A DNA stretch of 64,000 nucleotides from Chryseobacterium gotjawalense (GTDB lineage Bacteria; Bacteroidota; Bacteroidia; Flavobacteriales; Weeksellaceae): the NCBI RefSeq assembly GCF_030012525.1, contig NZ_CP124855.1, positions 2,108,001-2,172,000 on the forward strand. The letters run 5' to 3'. Both the position numbers and the translations under genes were made by a program. Position 1 is the stretch's first letter. Each line of letters begins with the position of its first letter. Below are positions 44,937 to 53,518 of this stretch, piece by piece. The notes beneath the pieces were generated by a model, which was given only the letters and a program-made list of their open reading frames with translations, made no database searches and was not told the DNA's origin.

Positions 44937-46697
44937 TTAAAATTTATTTTTTAATTCATCTAATGGAACTTCGGTAAAACATCTTTTCCCCGATGGTAAA
45001 TATTCTGGAAAACCCAGTGCTGTGAAATCTTTTATCACCTGTTCGGCATCCATTTTATATAAGAAATCAAAACGTGATTTGCTCTGGATTTTATTCCATT
45101 GGCTGTTATAAAAATCCAGGAATTCCTCTTCCGTCCGGTATTCTAATATTTCAAAAATATTTTCGAGGAATTTCATCACCTGGGTTTCCTTTAATCCTTG
45201 CGGCACCGCATCGATCCGCAACACATTATCATTCGCAATAATCATTTCAAAACCCAGTTCCGGAAGATACTTTTTGATGGACCGAAACTTATTTTTTTCC
45301 GTTTCATTCATATGATATTCCATCGAAAAAAGAAGCGTGTGTTTTTCAGTACTGCGTTTCTTTTTTGCATTTCTTTCACTCACGATCAGGCGGTGCATTC
45401 TGCCCAAGTCGAGCATTAATGTTTTTCCGTTCTTATTAAAAAGCCAATATCCATTCGGAAGACGCATTAAATCCTCATCGAAATCTTCTTCTTCAAATAA
45501 ATTAATTTTCGAAGGTTCTGCCTGTATATTTTGCTGATACATTTCAGCCATCGCCACTTTTTCACCCGGCGAAACGGTTTCTTCCCGGAAAGGATTGTAA
45601 TCACGGTCGACCACGATTTCAGGTGCTTTGAAACTTCCACTGGTTTTAGGCTGATTTAAAAAAGCATCCATTCCAGAATCACGTTCAAAATCCAAACTTG
45701 GCGAAACATTGTAAATCCCCAAAGATCGCTTGATCGTAGAACGGATCAGAGCGAAAATCAAATTATCGTCTTCAAATTTAACTTCCGTTTTTTGAGGATG
45801 AATGTTGACATCAACTTTCTGCGGATCCAGTTCCAGAAACAGGAAAAAAGTCGGAATATACCCCGGCAAAAGCAAACCTTCGAATGCTTCCTGAACCGCT
45901 TTATTAAAGTAAGGACTTCTGAAATACCTCCCATTAACAAAGAAAAACTGTTCGCCTCTTGTCTTTTTAGCGCCTTCCGGTTTTGCGACAAAACCGTTGA
46001 GTTGAATCCAGCCCAAATCTTCTTTAATAGGAATAAGAAGTGGTTGTAATTTTCGGCCAAAGACATCTACAATCCTCTGCAACAAACTGCCTTTGCGCAG
46101 TCTGAAAACAATATCATCATTGTGAAAAAGCTCGAAATCCAGGTTTTCGTGAGCCAAAGCAACCCTTTGAAATTCATCAATAATATGACGGAATTCGATA
46201 TTGTTGTTTTTCAGAAATTTTCTTCTGGCAGGAACATTATAAAACAAATTCTTCACCGAAAAATTGGAACCTTCCGCTGTTTGAATAGGTTCCTGAAATT
46301 GGAATCCTCCACCTTCAATATAAATATTGGTGCCTATTTTAGCATCTTTGGTTTTGGTTTTCAACTCTACTTCTGCCACGGCGGCAATCGAAGCCAAAGC
46401 TTCACCACGAAAGCCTTTGGTAGAAATTCTAAAGATATCTTCGGTCGTACTGATCTTTGAAGTTGCGTGTCTTTCGAACGCCAGCCGCGCATCGGTTTCG
46501 CTCATGCCGCTTCCGTTATCTACAACTTGAATTAAGTTACGCCCGGCATCCCGAATAATCAGTTCTATTTTTGTGGCACCAGCGTCGATGGAATTTTCCA
46601 CTAATTCTTTTACGATAGAAGCAGGCCGCTGCACCACTTCACCGGCGGCGATTTGGTTGGCAACATGATCTGGTAAAAGTTTTATAATATCCGACAT
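44937..46697 (-). CDS. mutL: DNA mismatch repair protein MutL
   Basis: 586 residues. N-terminal GHKL ATPase: ELVENSIDAGAT (motif I), QVVDNGSGM (II), STKGFRGEALASIA (III). Then the transducer and dimer domain, a linker at ~335-405 and the C-terminal dimerisation domain. MutL links MutS to downstream repair factors. Most MutL proteins outside the gamma-proteobacteria are nicking endonucleases with a DQHAxxE-type metal motif; the equivalent here is LMLDLGRMHR (427-436), keeping Asp430 but not Gln-His. The C-terminal Cys-His motif is also missing (LPSGKRCF at 567-574). Nicking activity is therefore doubtful. Confidence 0.96.
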   Translation of the reverse strand: MSDIIKLLPDHVANQIAAGEVVQRPASIVKELVENSIDAGATKIELIIRDAGRNLIQVVDNGSGMSETDARLAFERHATSKISTTEDIFRISTKGFRGEALASIAAVAEVELKTKTKDAKIGTNIYIEGGGFQFQEPIQTAEGSNFSVKNLFYNVPARRKFLKNNNIEFRHIIDEFQRVALAHENLDFELFHNDDIVFRLRKGSLLQRIVDVFGRKLQPLLIPIKEDLGWIQLNGFVAKPEGAKKTRGEQFFFVNGRYFRSPYFNKAVQEAFEGLLLPGYIPTFFLFLELDPQKVDVNIHPQKTEVKFEDDNLIFALIRSTIKRSLGIYNVSPSLDFERDSGMDAFLNQPKTSGSFKAPEIVVDRDYNPFREETVSPGEKVAMAEMYQQNIQAEPSKINLFEEEDFDEDLMRLPNGYWLFNKNGKTLMLDLGRMHRLIVSERNAKKKRSTEKHTLLFSMEYHMNETEKNKFRSIKKYLPELGFEMIIANDNVLRIDAVPQGLKETQVMKFLENIFEILEYRTEEEFLDFYNSQWNKIQSKSRFDFLYKMDAEQVIKDFTALGFPEYLPSGKRCFTEVPLDELKNKF

Positions 46698-46851
46698 TTT
46701 AATAAAAGGGTCTAATCTGTTTTTGGCAGTTATTCATTATTGCAACTGCATTATTTTTCATTAAATGAATTGCCGAGAAAGTCCGATGTTAAAAGAAATT
46801 CCCGTTCATTTTTTCAACGGGTAAAAATAGCGATTTATTTTTTGCTTCAAA

Positions 46852-46881
46852 CAAAAATAACCCCTGGAAATTCCAGAGGTT
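46852..46881 (-). terminator. Terminator after the secreted TPR-like gene
   Basis: On the minus strand AACCTCTGG pairs with CCAGGGGTT (one G-U pair) around a 5-base loop, followed by ATTTTTG. Confidence 0.75.
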
Positions 46882-46901
46882 TTAGGGCAAATTAAATTCA
46901 A

Positions 46902-47543
46902 TTACGGTTTGCTCGCCAGAAAATATTCCGCCTCGCCTTTCCCCCAAGTCGGATCTAATGCTGATTTTGGTTGGTAAACTTTGAACTGGTCCAGTGATTT
47001 TTGAAATAATTCCAACCCTTTTGTTTTGCTGCCACCAAACTGTTCCGGCGTATAATAAGTATCTTCTGCTTTCAATAAAGTAATTCTGGGGTTTCCGGAA
47101 TCCAGTTTTTCTGCTTTTCCTAAAGCATCTGCGCCCAACAATCCTTCGCTCATAAATCTCGACTGCGGGTCGACCATCATTTTTAAACCGTGAATCATTT
47201 TCTGTAAAATCAGGACTTCTGCATTATCTTTACTCAGTGAATATGCTTTGTCCAAAGATGTTTGTGCTTCTGCCGCAACCGCGTCCAGTTCTGAAAGTTT
47301 TCCCGCACGCATTAAATTTCTGCCTTTTTCAATCGAGGCATGAGCCGCGTAATAATAAGGTAGCCACAGTGTTTTTTCTTTATCACCGATTCTTACAAAA
47401 TCATTTGAAACCGCAGTAAAATCTTCCGCCGTTTTAGATTGTTCTAATTTTGCTATTTTTTCAGTCATTACTTTTTCGAAAGTAGTTTGGGCAAAAAAGC
47501 TTGCTGAGCAAACGACAAGCATTATTAATACTAATTTTTTCAT
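46902..47543 (-). CDS. Secreted helical-repeat protein next to a TonB receptor
   Basis: 213 residues from ATG 47543 (signal MKKLVLIMLVVCSASFFAQ); the longer frame from 47633 has no signal. The rest is helical, with TPR-like features (DKAYSLSKDNAEVLILQKMI, GSKTKGLELFQKSLDQFKV) but not clean TPRs. It lies 108 bases behind a TonB-dependent receptor on the same strand and is probably co-transcribed, so a periplasmic partner in uptake is a fair guess. Ends in a terminator. Confidence 0.75.
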   Translation of the reverse strand: MKKLVLIMLVVCSASFFAQTTFEKVMTEKIAKLEQSKTAEDFTAVSNDFVRIGDKEKTLWLPYYYAAHASIEKGRNLMRAGKLSELDAVAAEAQTSLDKAYSLSKDNAEVLILQKMIHGLKMMVDPQSRFMSEGLLGADALGKAEKLDSGNPRITLLKAEDTYYTPEQFGGSKTKGLELFQKSLDQFKVYQPKSALDPTWGKGEAEYFLASKP

Positions 47544-47651
47544 TGTTTTAAATTTTTGATGATTATGTTTTTGATAAGTCAAAGGTAATTGAGGTAAAAG
47601 CCGGATGAAAATTTTTCTCTCCGAAGGGTTCATTTTATTTTCTGAACCGTA

Positions 47652-49871
47652 TTAAAGATTGTTATTTATTGCATCCTGCGTTCTGTCAATACCAAAATTG
47701 ATGAAAGCTCCGATAAAAACAAAAGTACTGGCAGATGGTAAAACCGGTTTACTTCTTAAGCCGTCATTTGAAAATTGGTAGCCGTAAATATTCTTTTGTC
47801 CCAAAATATTATTCACAGACAATACCAATACTGTAAATACTTTAACTTCTTTTTTACCAAGATTTGGCAGATAATTCAAACTGAAATTCAAAGCATTAAA
47901 ATCTTTTAATTTTCCTTGACTGTTCAAATAGTACTCTCCATTTTCTTGTGTTTGAAAATTATAAAACGGTCTTCCGGAAGCGTAAGAATAAGAAAGATTA
48001 AAACCGGTTTTCCAGTCGGTGACAAATTTTTTAGCCACGACAGAAAGTGTTTGTTTTGCCGCAAAATTGGGAAATAAACTTTGGTCATAATTCAGGAAAT
48101 TACGCCTGGAATCCAGATAAGAATAGGAAATCCAGTAGTCGATATTTTTGATCGATTTTTTATCCCGCCAGAAAATTTCGAAACCTTTGGCAAAACCACT
48201 TCCGTTATTATTAATGGCAATTGGTCGATAATCTAAAACTTTTATTTTAATGAGATCGCTGTAATTTTTATAAAAAGCTTCGAGCCGAAAACTTCTTCCT
48301 TCTTCTGATTTTTGTATTTGTAAAATATAATGTTCCGCTTTTTGATAGTTTAAAGGACTGCTTCCAAAATATTTCTGCTCCGGATTTTGGTAGAAAATTC
48401 CATACGCTAAAGAACTAGTCCAGTTTTTTGAAATCCGATAAGCCATTGCTAATCTAGGAGCGAGATTCCATTGATTAATTTCAGATGAATATTCAGATCT
48501 TAATCCAACTTTTGCGGATAAATTATTACTGAATCCTAAATCAGTTTCAGCGAAAACGGAAGTAATCTGATCATTAGAAATATAAGCAGTTTGTGAAATT
48601 GCTACATCGGTTTTTTCTTTAGCTTGATTAAATTCAATTCCACCTCTGATTGCCGAAATTCTATTAATCTTTCTTTCTAAGGTTCCTTTCGCATTGAAAT
48701 AATTCCCTTTAATCTCTATTGAATTTGGATTAATTTCTGCATTTTCATACGTATTGCTAAGGTGAATAAAACTGGAATTAAAAGTATAAGAACTTCCTAA
48801 ATTCACCACATATTCGCCCAATTTCTGCCTGAAAGATAAGTTATGAAAAGTGTTTTTCCCTTTTAAAGAAGTCTGATCAAAATCGATATTCGGCTCTAAA
48901 CTTTCTGCCTGTAATCCGATTGTATTGGTGTCAAAACTTCCGTAATATTTCAGGATTCCTCCTTTTTTATTTTTAAATCTAAAGTTGAAATTCGTCCCAA
49001 AACTTGCGGGAGCTTTGGTAAAATCATTATTGAATTTAATTAATTTCGTCATTAATCCCAGATTAGAATAAGAGCCAAAAACACCAAATGACTTCGATTT
49101 TTCTCCGTTTACATTTTGAAATCCCGCGGTTATAAATAGAGGAGAAATCCCTAAATCAATTGAATTCTTTTCCGGGAAATCGATACTTTCCAAGACCAAA
49201 ACTGAAGATAATGCCTGTCCGTAAACGGCAGAATATCCGCCGCTGGAAAACACATTCCCTTTAAATAAAGAAGTATTTAACCGATCCATCGCTTTGATCC
49301 CGGGAACTGAATTTCCGAAAAAATTGTTGACTAAATTTCCATCCATAAAAAATTTAGTTTCCTCGCCCGTTCCGCCGCGGACAAATAAACCTTCGATCTC
49401 ACCGATTTTCTGAACTCCGGGAAGCGTTTCCAAAGCGGCAGAAATTTGTCCGTTTGCACCCGCAGTGGTGTAAATATCAATTGGAGTAAGCAGTGCCGTC
49501 GCTCTTTTTTTATCACTCGCTTCAATGGAACCGGCAGAAATAACAACAGCATCGATTTCAGAAATCTGCTCTTTTAGATCAGAATTAACGGTAATATTTT
49601 CCATTCCGATCAGAATTGGTTTCTCAACTTCGACAAATTTAGAATTTGAAAAAACCAAGACCTGCGTTCCTTTTTCAGAGGTTTCAAAAGAATAGTTTCC
49701 ATTTTCGTCAGTTGTTGCACCGTCGTACGTGCCTTTTAAAGTGACTGAAATATCTTTGACCCCTTTATTCTTAAAATTAATTTTCCCCGACACCGTAATC
49801 TGCGCATTGGAAAAAATGCCTGCTAAAAAAAACACAAGAAGGAGAACTTTAGAAATAATGAAAGGCTGCAT
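47652..49871 (-). CDS. TonB-dependent outer-membrane receptor with carboxypeptidase-like N-terminal domain
   Basis: 739 residues from ATG 49871 (signal MQPFIISKVLLLVFFLAGIF then SNAQ). A carboxypeptidase D regulatory-like domain follows (ITVSGKINFKNKGVKDISVT to about residue 95), then the plug (ALETLPGVQKIGEIEGLFVR, GGTGEETKFFMDGNLVNNFF) and a 22-strand-type barrel ending FVFIGAFINFGIDRTQDAINNNL in pieces. Substrate not assignable. The promoter region has three phased direct repeats and a perfect -7 box, so expression is probably under an activator. Confidence 0.92.
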   Translation of the reverse strand: MQPFIISKVLLLVFFLAGIFSNAQITVSGKINFKNKGVKDISVTLKGTYDGATTDENGNYSFETSEKGTQVLVFSNSKFVEVEKPILIGMENITVNSDLKEQISEIDAVVISAGSIEASDKKRATALLTPIDIYTTAGANGQISAALETLPGVQKIGEIEGLFVRGGTGEETKFFMDGNLVNNFFGNSVPGIKAMDRLNTSLFKGNVFSSGGYSAVYGQALSSVLVLESIDFPEKNSIDLGISPLFITAGFQNVNGEKSKSFGVFGSYSNLGLMTKLIKFNNDFTKAPASFGTNFNFRFKNKKGGILKYYGSFDTNTIGLQAESLEPNIDFDQTSLKGKNTFHNLSFRQKLGEYVVNLGSSYTFNSSFIHLSNTYENAEINPNSIEIKGNYFNAKGTLERKINRISAIRGGIEFNQAKEKTDVAISQTAYISNDQITSVFAETDLGFSNNLSAKVGLRSEYSSEINQWNLAPRLAMAYRISKNWTSSLAYGIFYQNPEQKYFGSSPLNYQKAEHYILQIQKSEEGRSFRLEAFYKNYSDLIKIKVLDYRPIAINNNGSGFAKGFEIFWRDKKSIKNIDYWISYSYLDSRRNFLNYDQSLFPNFAAKQTLSVVAKKFVTDWKTGFNLSYSYASGRPFYNFQTQENGEYYLNSQGKLKDFNALNFSLNYLPNLGKKEVKVFTVLVLSVNNILGQKNIYGYQFSNDGLRSKPVLPSASTFVFIGAFINFGIDRTQDAINNNL

Positions 49872-49889
49872 GATGAGAATTTTATACCG

Positions 49890-49897
49890 CAAATCTA
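49890..49897 (-). promoter_or_regulatory. -7 element of the TonB receptor gene
   Basis: TAGATTTG on the minus strand matches TAnnTTTG, 18 bases before the ATG at 49871. No -33 TTTG; the direct repeats lie immediately upstream. Confidence 0.65.
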
Positions 49898-49899
49898 TT

Positions 49900-49959
49900 A
49901 CGGAATGGCTTTTGATGAAAATATAATCTACCGAATGGTTAAATTTGTAAACCGAATGG
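49900..49959 (-). promoter_or_regulatory. Phased direct repeats, candidate LytTR-type operator
   Basis: On the minus strand CCATTCGGT starts at 49959 and again at 49938, and CCATTCCGT starts at 49908: spacings 21 and 30 bases, i.e. two and about three helical turns. LytTR response regulators bind paired ~9-bp direct repeats about 21 bases apart, and AlgR-type sites read ACCGTTCGTC, close to ACCATTCGGT. A plus-strand TAAATTTG (49940-49947) falls between the two perfect copies and could serve sodC in the other direction. Confidence 0.6.
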
Positions 49960-50023
49960 TATTTTAAATTATCTTTTAGCTTATTCAAAAACAATTATTT
50001 ACATTAACCTCAAAATAAATATT

Positions 50024-50527
50024 ATGAAAATCGCTTCATTTTCTATGTTGCTATGCAGCGCAATTGTTGCTGTATCCTGCACCACCACAAAGTCTTATGT
50101 CATCAATTCTAAAAGCGGAACCGCCACTCAGGGAACGGCTGCATTTTCTCAAACGGGTAAAAATGTGGAAATGGACCTGAATGTTTACAAATTAACTCCA
50201 GGGATCCACGCCGTACATATTCATGAAAAAGGAGACTGCTCGGCGGCGGACGGAAGTTCTGCAGGCGGACACTGGAATCCCACGGCAGAAAAACACGGAA
50301 AATGGGAACATGGCGAATTTCACATGGGCGACATCGGGAATCTGGTTGCCGACAAAGATGGAACTGCGAGACTGGTTTTCAAAACCGACAACTGGTGTTT
50401 GGGGTGTAAGGATGACACCAAAAATATCATCGGAAAATCAATCATCATTCATGCAGGTGCAGATGATTTTCATACCCAGCCGACGGGAAATGCAGGTGGC
50501 AGAGTTGGATGTATAGAAATTAAATAA
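50024..50527 (+). CDS. sodC: Cu/Zn superoxide dismutase, lipoprotein form
   Basis: 167 residues. Lipoprotein signal with VSC lipobox (MKIASFSMLLCSAIVAVSC). Copper ligands in HAVHIHEKGDC, bridging and zinc ligands in GGHWNPTAEKHGKWEHGEF and HMGDIGNLV, the late copper His in IHAGADDFHTQP, and active-site Arg in NAGGRVGCIEI. Converts superoxide to peroxide and oxygen in the periplasm. Divergent from the TonB receptor and ended by a strong shared terminator. Confidence 0.95.
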   Translation: MKIASFSMLLCSAIVAVSCTTTKSYVINSKSGTATQGTAAFSQTGKNVEMDLNVYKLTPGIHAVHIHEKGDCSAADGSSAGGHWNPTAEKHGKWEHGEFHMGDIGNLVADKDGTARLVFKTDNWCLGCKDDTKNIIGKSIIIHAGADDFHTQPTGNAGGRVGCIEIK

Positions 50528-50552
50528 ATGCACAGTCTGCTTTTATTAAAAT

Positions 50553-50595
50553 AAAAATCCGTCCTGTCAAAATAATGACAGGACGGATTTTTTTA
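50553..50595. terminator. Strong bidirectional terminator between sodC and clpC
   Basis: AAAAATCCGTCCTGTCA (50553-50569) and TGACAGGACGGATTTTT (50576-50592) form a perfect 17-bp stem with a 6-base loop, with T's on both strands. Confidence 0.97.
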
Positions 50596-50611
50596 TAGGT
50601 TTACTGAAAAA

Positions 50612-53131
50612 TTATTTTACAGTTGCTTTAGCTTTAACAGGTTCACCTTCTAAACCGTCTTTGGCTTCATTCAGTTTCAAGACTACCGTTCCGCCTTCGG
50701 TCAGCAGCTTGTTCACCAGCATTTCTGCCAACAGATCTTCGATGTATTTCTGGATGGCACGTTTTAAAGGTCTGGCTCCAAAGTCTTTGTCCCAGCCTTT
50801 TTCAGCGATAAATTCTTTGGCATCGTCTGTCAGTTCAACTTTATAGTTTAATTTTTCGAGACGGCTGTAGAGTTTAGCCAATTCCAGATCGATAATTTTA
50901 GAAATATCTTCTTTTTCTAGGTTATTAAAGATCACGATATCATCAATTCTATTTAAGAATTCAGGAGCAAAAGCTTTCTTCAGCGCATTTTCAATGGTGC
51001 TTCTGGCTCTTGCATCGGTATTTGATTTCTTCGCATTGGTTCCGAAACCGACTCCATCGCCGAAATCTTTTAAATCTCTGGTTCCAATATTAGAGGTTAA
51101 AATGATGATTGTATTTCTAAAGTCGATTTTTCTGCCTAAAGAATCGGTTACAAAACCTTCATCTAAAATCTGCAGCAAAATATTGAATACATCCGGATGG
51201 GCTTTTTCAATTTCATCTAAAAGCACCACTGCATAAGGTTTTCTGCGAACCGCTTCTGTCAACTGGCCGCCTTCTTCATAACCCACATATCCCGGAGGCG
51301 CACCTACCAATCGGGAAACTGCAAATTTCTCCATGTATTCACTCATGTCGATTCTGATTAAAGCTTCATCGGAATCAAAAAGTTCACGAGCCATTACTTT
51401 TGCGAGTTCTGTTTTACCAACACCGGTTGTTCCCAGGAAAATAAATGTTCCGATCGGACGGTTTGGATCTTTCAGTCCGGCTCTGTTTCTCTGGATGGCT
51501 TTGACCACTTTTTTCACCGCATCTGCCTGACCAATTACTTTTCCGCTAAGTATCGTTTCCATCTGTGCCAGTTTATCGAGTTCGTTTTTACCGACTTTGG
51601 TTACCGGAATCCCACTCATCATGGAAACCACCTCCGCGACACTTTCCTCGTCTACAATTTCTTTTTTCTCTTTGACATCTTTATCCCACTGTTCCTGAGC
51701 TGCATTTAATTCCATCTGCAAGCGTTCTTCTTCATCTTTTAGTTTTCGTGCTTCAAGGTAATCCTGCTTTTTAACTGCCGCCTGTTTCAGTTCTTTAATT
51801 TCTTCGATGCTTTTTTCGTGCTCGATGATTTCGGTAGGAACTTTCATATTTTTAATATACACTCTGGAACCTGCTTCATCCATCGCATCGATCGCTTTAT
51901 CCGGCAAAAACCGGTCTGTAATATATCTCGCGGTTAAATTCACACAAGCCAGAATCGCCTCATCAGTATAAGTTACATTGTGGTGATCTTCGTATTTGTC
52001 TTTAATTTGATTTAAAATCTGTACGGTTTCCTCCACGGTAGTTGGTTCTACCATCACCTTTTGAAAACGTCTTTCTAAAGCACCATCTTTCTCGATATAC
52101 TGTCTGTATTCGTCAAGAGTAGTGGCACCAATACATTGAATTTCGCCCCTTGCCAGCGCAGGTTTGAACATATTGGAAGCATCTAAACTTCCGGTTGAAC
52201 TTCCCGCTCCGACAATCGTGTGCAATTCATCGATAAACAAAATGACATCCCGGTTTTTTTCCAGTTCGGTCATGATGGCTTTCATTCTTTCTTCGAACTG
52301 ACCACGGTATTTTGTTCCCGCAACTAAACTTGCCAGATCCAAAGTAATCACGCGTTTTCCGTAAAGAACACGGGAAACTTTCTTCTGTTGAATCCGTAAA
52401 GCTAGACCTTCCGCTATTGCTGATTTACCAACACCAGGCTCCCCTATTAAAAGAGGATTATTCTTTTTCCGTCTCGATAAAATCTGTGAAACTCTTTCGA
52501 TTTCTTTTTCACGACCGATTACCGGATCCAGTTTTCCTTCCCGGGCAAGCGTAGTAAGATCTCTTCCGAAATTATCCAAAGTGGGTGTTTTGCTTTTGCC
52601 GGTGCCAATATTGCCGGTAGGCCTTCTCATTTGACCGAATTCCTCCCGTTCTTCGTCATCGTCGTAAGCGCTCATTTTAGGACTTTGTCCCGAGTTTTTC
52701 AACATCGTCTGATATTCCTTGGTCACTCTTTCATAATCGATATCGTACGAACTTAAAATACTGGTCGTAGGATCCTCTGATTTATAAAGAATACCGAGTA
52801 ACAAATGAACGGTATTCACTTCAGAACTTTGGTACTGCCTGCATTCTAACTCAGACCTTTTCACCGCTTGGTCAGCCATTTTGGTAAAAGATATCTTTTC
52901 ACTTTCTGCAGAAAATGGGTTTAAGCTGGCCACGGACATGGTTTCGATTTTTCTTTTGATTTGAGTTAAATCGGCTCCCAAATTATTCATGATTTCTTTG
53001 GCAGAGTTGTCTGTTTTAATCATTCCTAAAATGAAATGCTCTGTATTAAGAAACTCGCTGTGCAAGCGTCTTGCTTCGTCTTTACTGTGTTTGAAAACTT
53101 GGTTCAAACCGTTTGAAAATTGACTATCCAT
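50612..53131 (-). CDS. clpC: ATP-dependent Clp protease ATP-binding subunit ClpC
   Basis: 839 residues. Two Clp_N repeats in the first ~150 residues (EARRLHSEFLNTEHFILGMI, HLLLGILYKSED), then AAA+ module 1 (GEPGVGKSAIAEGLALRI, VILFIDELHTIVGAGSS), a coiled middle domain (~410-490, with a UVR-like EARKLKDEEERL), and module 2 (GTTGVGKTELAKVMARELFD, RLVGAPPGYVGYEEGGQL). ClpC unfolds proteins for ClpP and assists in heat and oxidative stress. No clpP or regulator (ctsR, mcsB) is in the window. Single gene. Confidence 0.96.
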   Translation of the reverse strand: MDSQFSNGLNQVFKHSKDEARRLHSEFLNTEHFILGMIKTDNSAKEIMNNLGADLTQIKRKIETMSVASLNPFSAESEKISFTKMADQAVKRSELECRQYQSSEVNTVHLLLGILYKSEDPTTSILSSYDIDYERVTKEYQTMLKNSGQSPKMSAYDDDEEREEFGQMRRPTGNIGTGKSKTPTLDNFGRDLTTLAREGKLDPVIGREKEIERVSQILSRRKKNNPLLIGEPGVGKSAIAEGLALRIQQKKVSRVLYGKRVITLDLASLVAGTKYRGQFEERMKAIMTELEKNRDVILFIDELHTIVGAGSSTGSLDASNMFKPALARGEIQCIGATTLDEYRQYIEKDGALERRFQKVMVEPTTVEETVQILNQIKDKYEDHHNVTYTDEAILACVNLTARYITDRFLPDKAIDAMDEAGSRVYIKNMKVPTEIIEHEKSIEEIKELKQAAVKKQDYLEARKLKDEEERLQMELNAAQEQWDKDVKEKKEIVDEESVAEVVSMMSGIPVTKVGKNELDKLAQMETILSGKVIGQADAVKKVVKAIQRNRAGLKDPNRPIGTFIFLGTTGVGKTELAKVMARELFDSDEALIRIDMSEYMEKFAVSRLVGAPPGYVGYEEGGQLTEAVRRKPYAVVLLDEIEKAHPDVFNILLQILDEGFVTDSLGRKIDFRNTIIILTSNIGTRDLKDFGDGVGFGTNAKKSNTDARARSTIENALKKAFAPEFLNRIDDIVIFNNLEKEDISKIIDLELAKLYSRLEKLNYKVELTDDAKEFIAEKGWDKDFGARPLKRAIQKYIEDLLAEMLVNKLLTEGGTVVLKLNEAKDGLEGEPVKAKATVK

Positions 53132-53263
53132 ATTATTGTTTCTCGTCTGTTAATTGAAGATAGATAAAAATCTTTAAATTCTATATGTAAGTTACAAATT
53201 CTTTACCAAAATCAATTCAAGACTAAATGGCAGAAATGATTTTCTCATTTCAGTGAAAATCAT

Positions 53264-53271
53264 TACGTTTG
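53264..53271 (+). promoter_or_regulatory. -7 element of the YgjV-like gene
   Basis: TACGTTTG matches TAnnTTTG, 19 bases before the ATG at 53291. Confidence 0.5.
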
Positions 53272-53290
53272 TCTCTCAAAAAAGAATACT

Positions 53291-53509
53291 ATGACTCCCG
53301 AAATTACCAATTACATCGGTTACGCTGCCTCTTTTTTTATCGTTTTGAGTTTTGCGCTGAAGGACATCAAGAAAATCAGAATTATCAATCTTATCGGTTG
53401 TGTCCTGTTTGTATTATATGGTATTTACAGCAATTATCTATGGCCGATTATTATTCCCAACGCTGTGCTTTGCGCTATTCAGGCTTATCATCTGGTGAAA
53501 AAATCGTAA
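53291..53509 (+). CDS. YgjV-like small membrane protein
   Basis: 72 residues, three short helices: YIGYAASFFIVLSFALKDI, KIRIINLIGCVLFVLYGIY and LWPIIIPNAVLCAIQAYHLV. This matches the small YgjV-type (half-PQ-loop-like) membrane proteins; function unknown. The glycosyltransferase gene follows after 9 bases and is likely co-transcribed. Confidence 0.75.
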   Translation: MTPEITNYIGYAASFFIVLSFALKDIKKIRIINLIGCVLFVLYGIYSNYLWPIIIPNAVLCAIQAYHLVKKS

Positions 53510-53518
53510 ATACGCATT

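Noticed and set aside
46801..46821. Hairpin CCCGTT/AACGGG after mutL upstream region as a terminator
   Set aside because: The stem is short and not followed by a clear T run on either strand.
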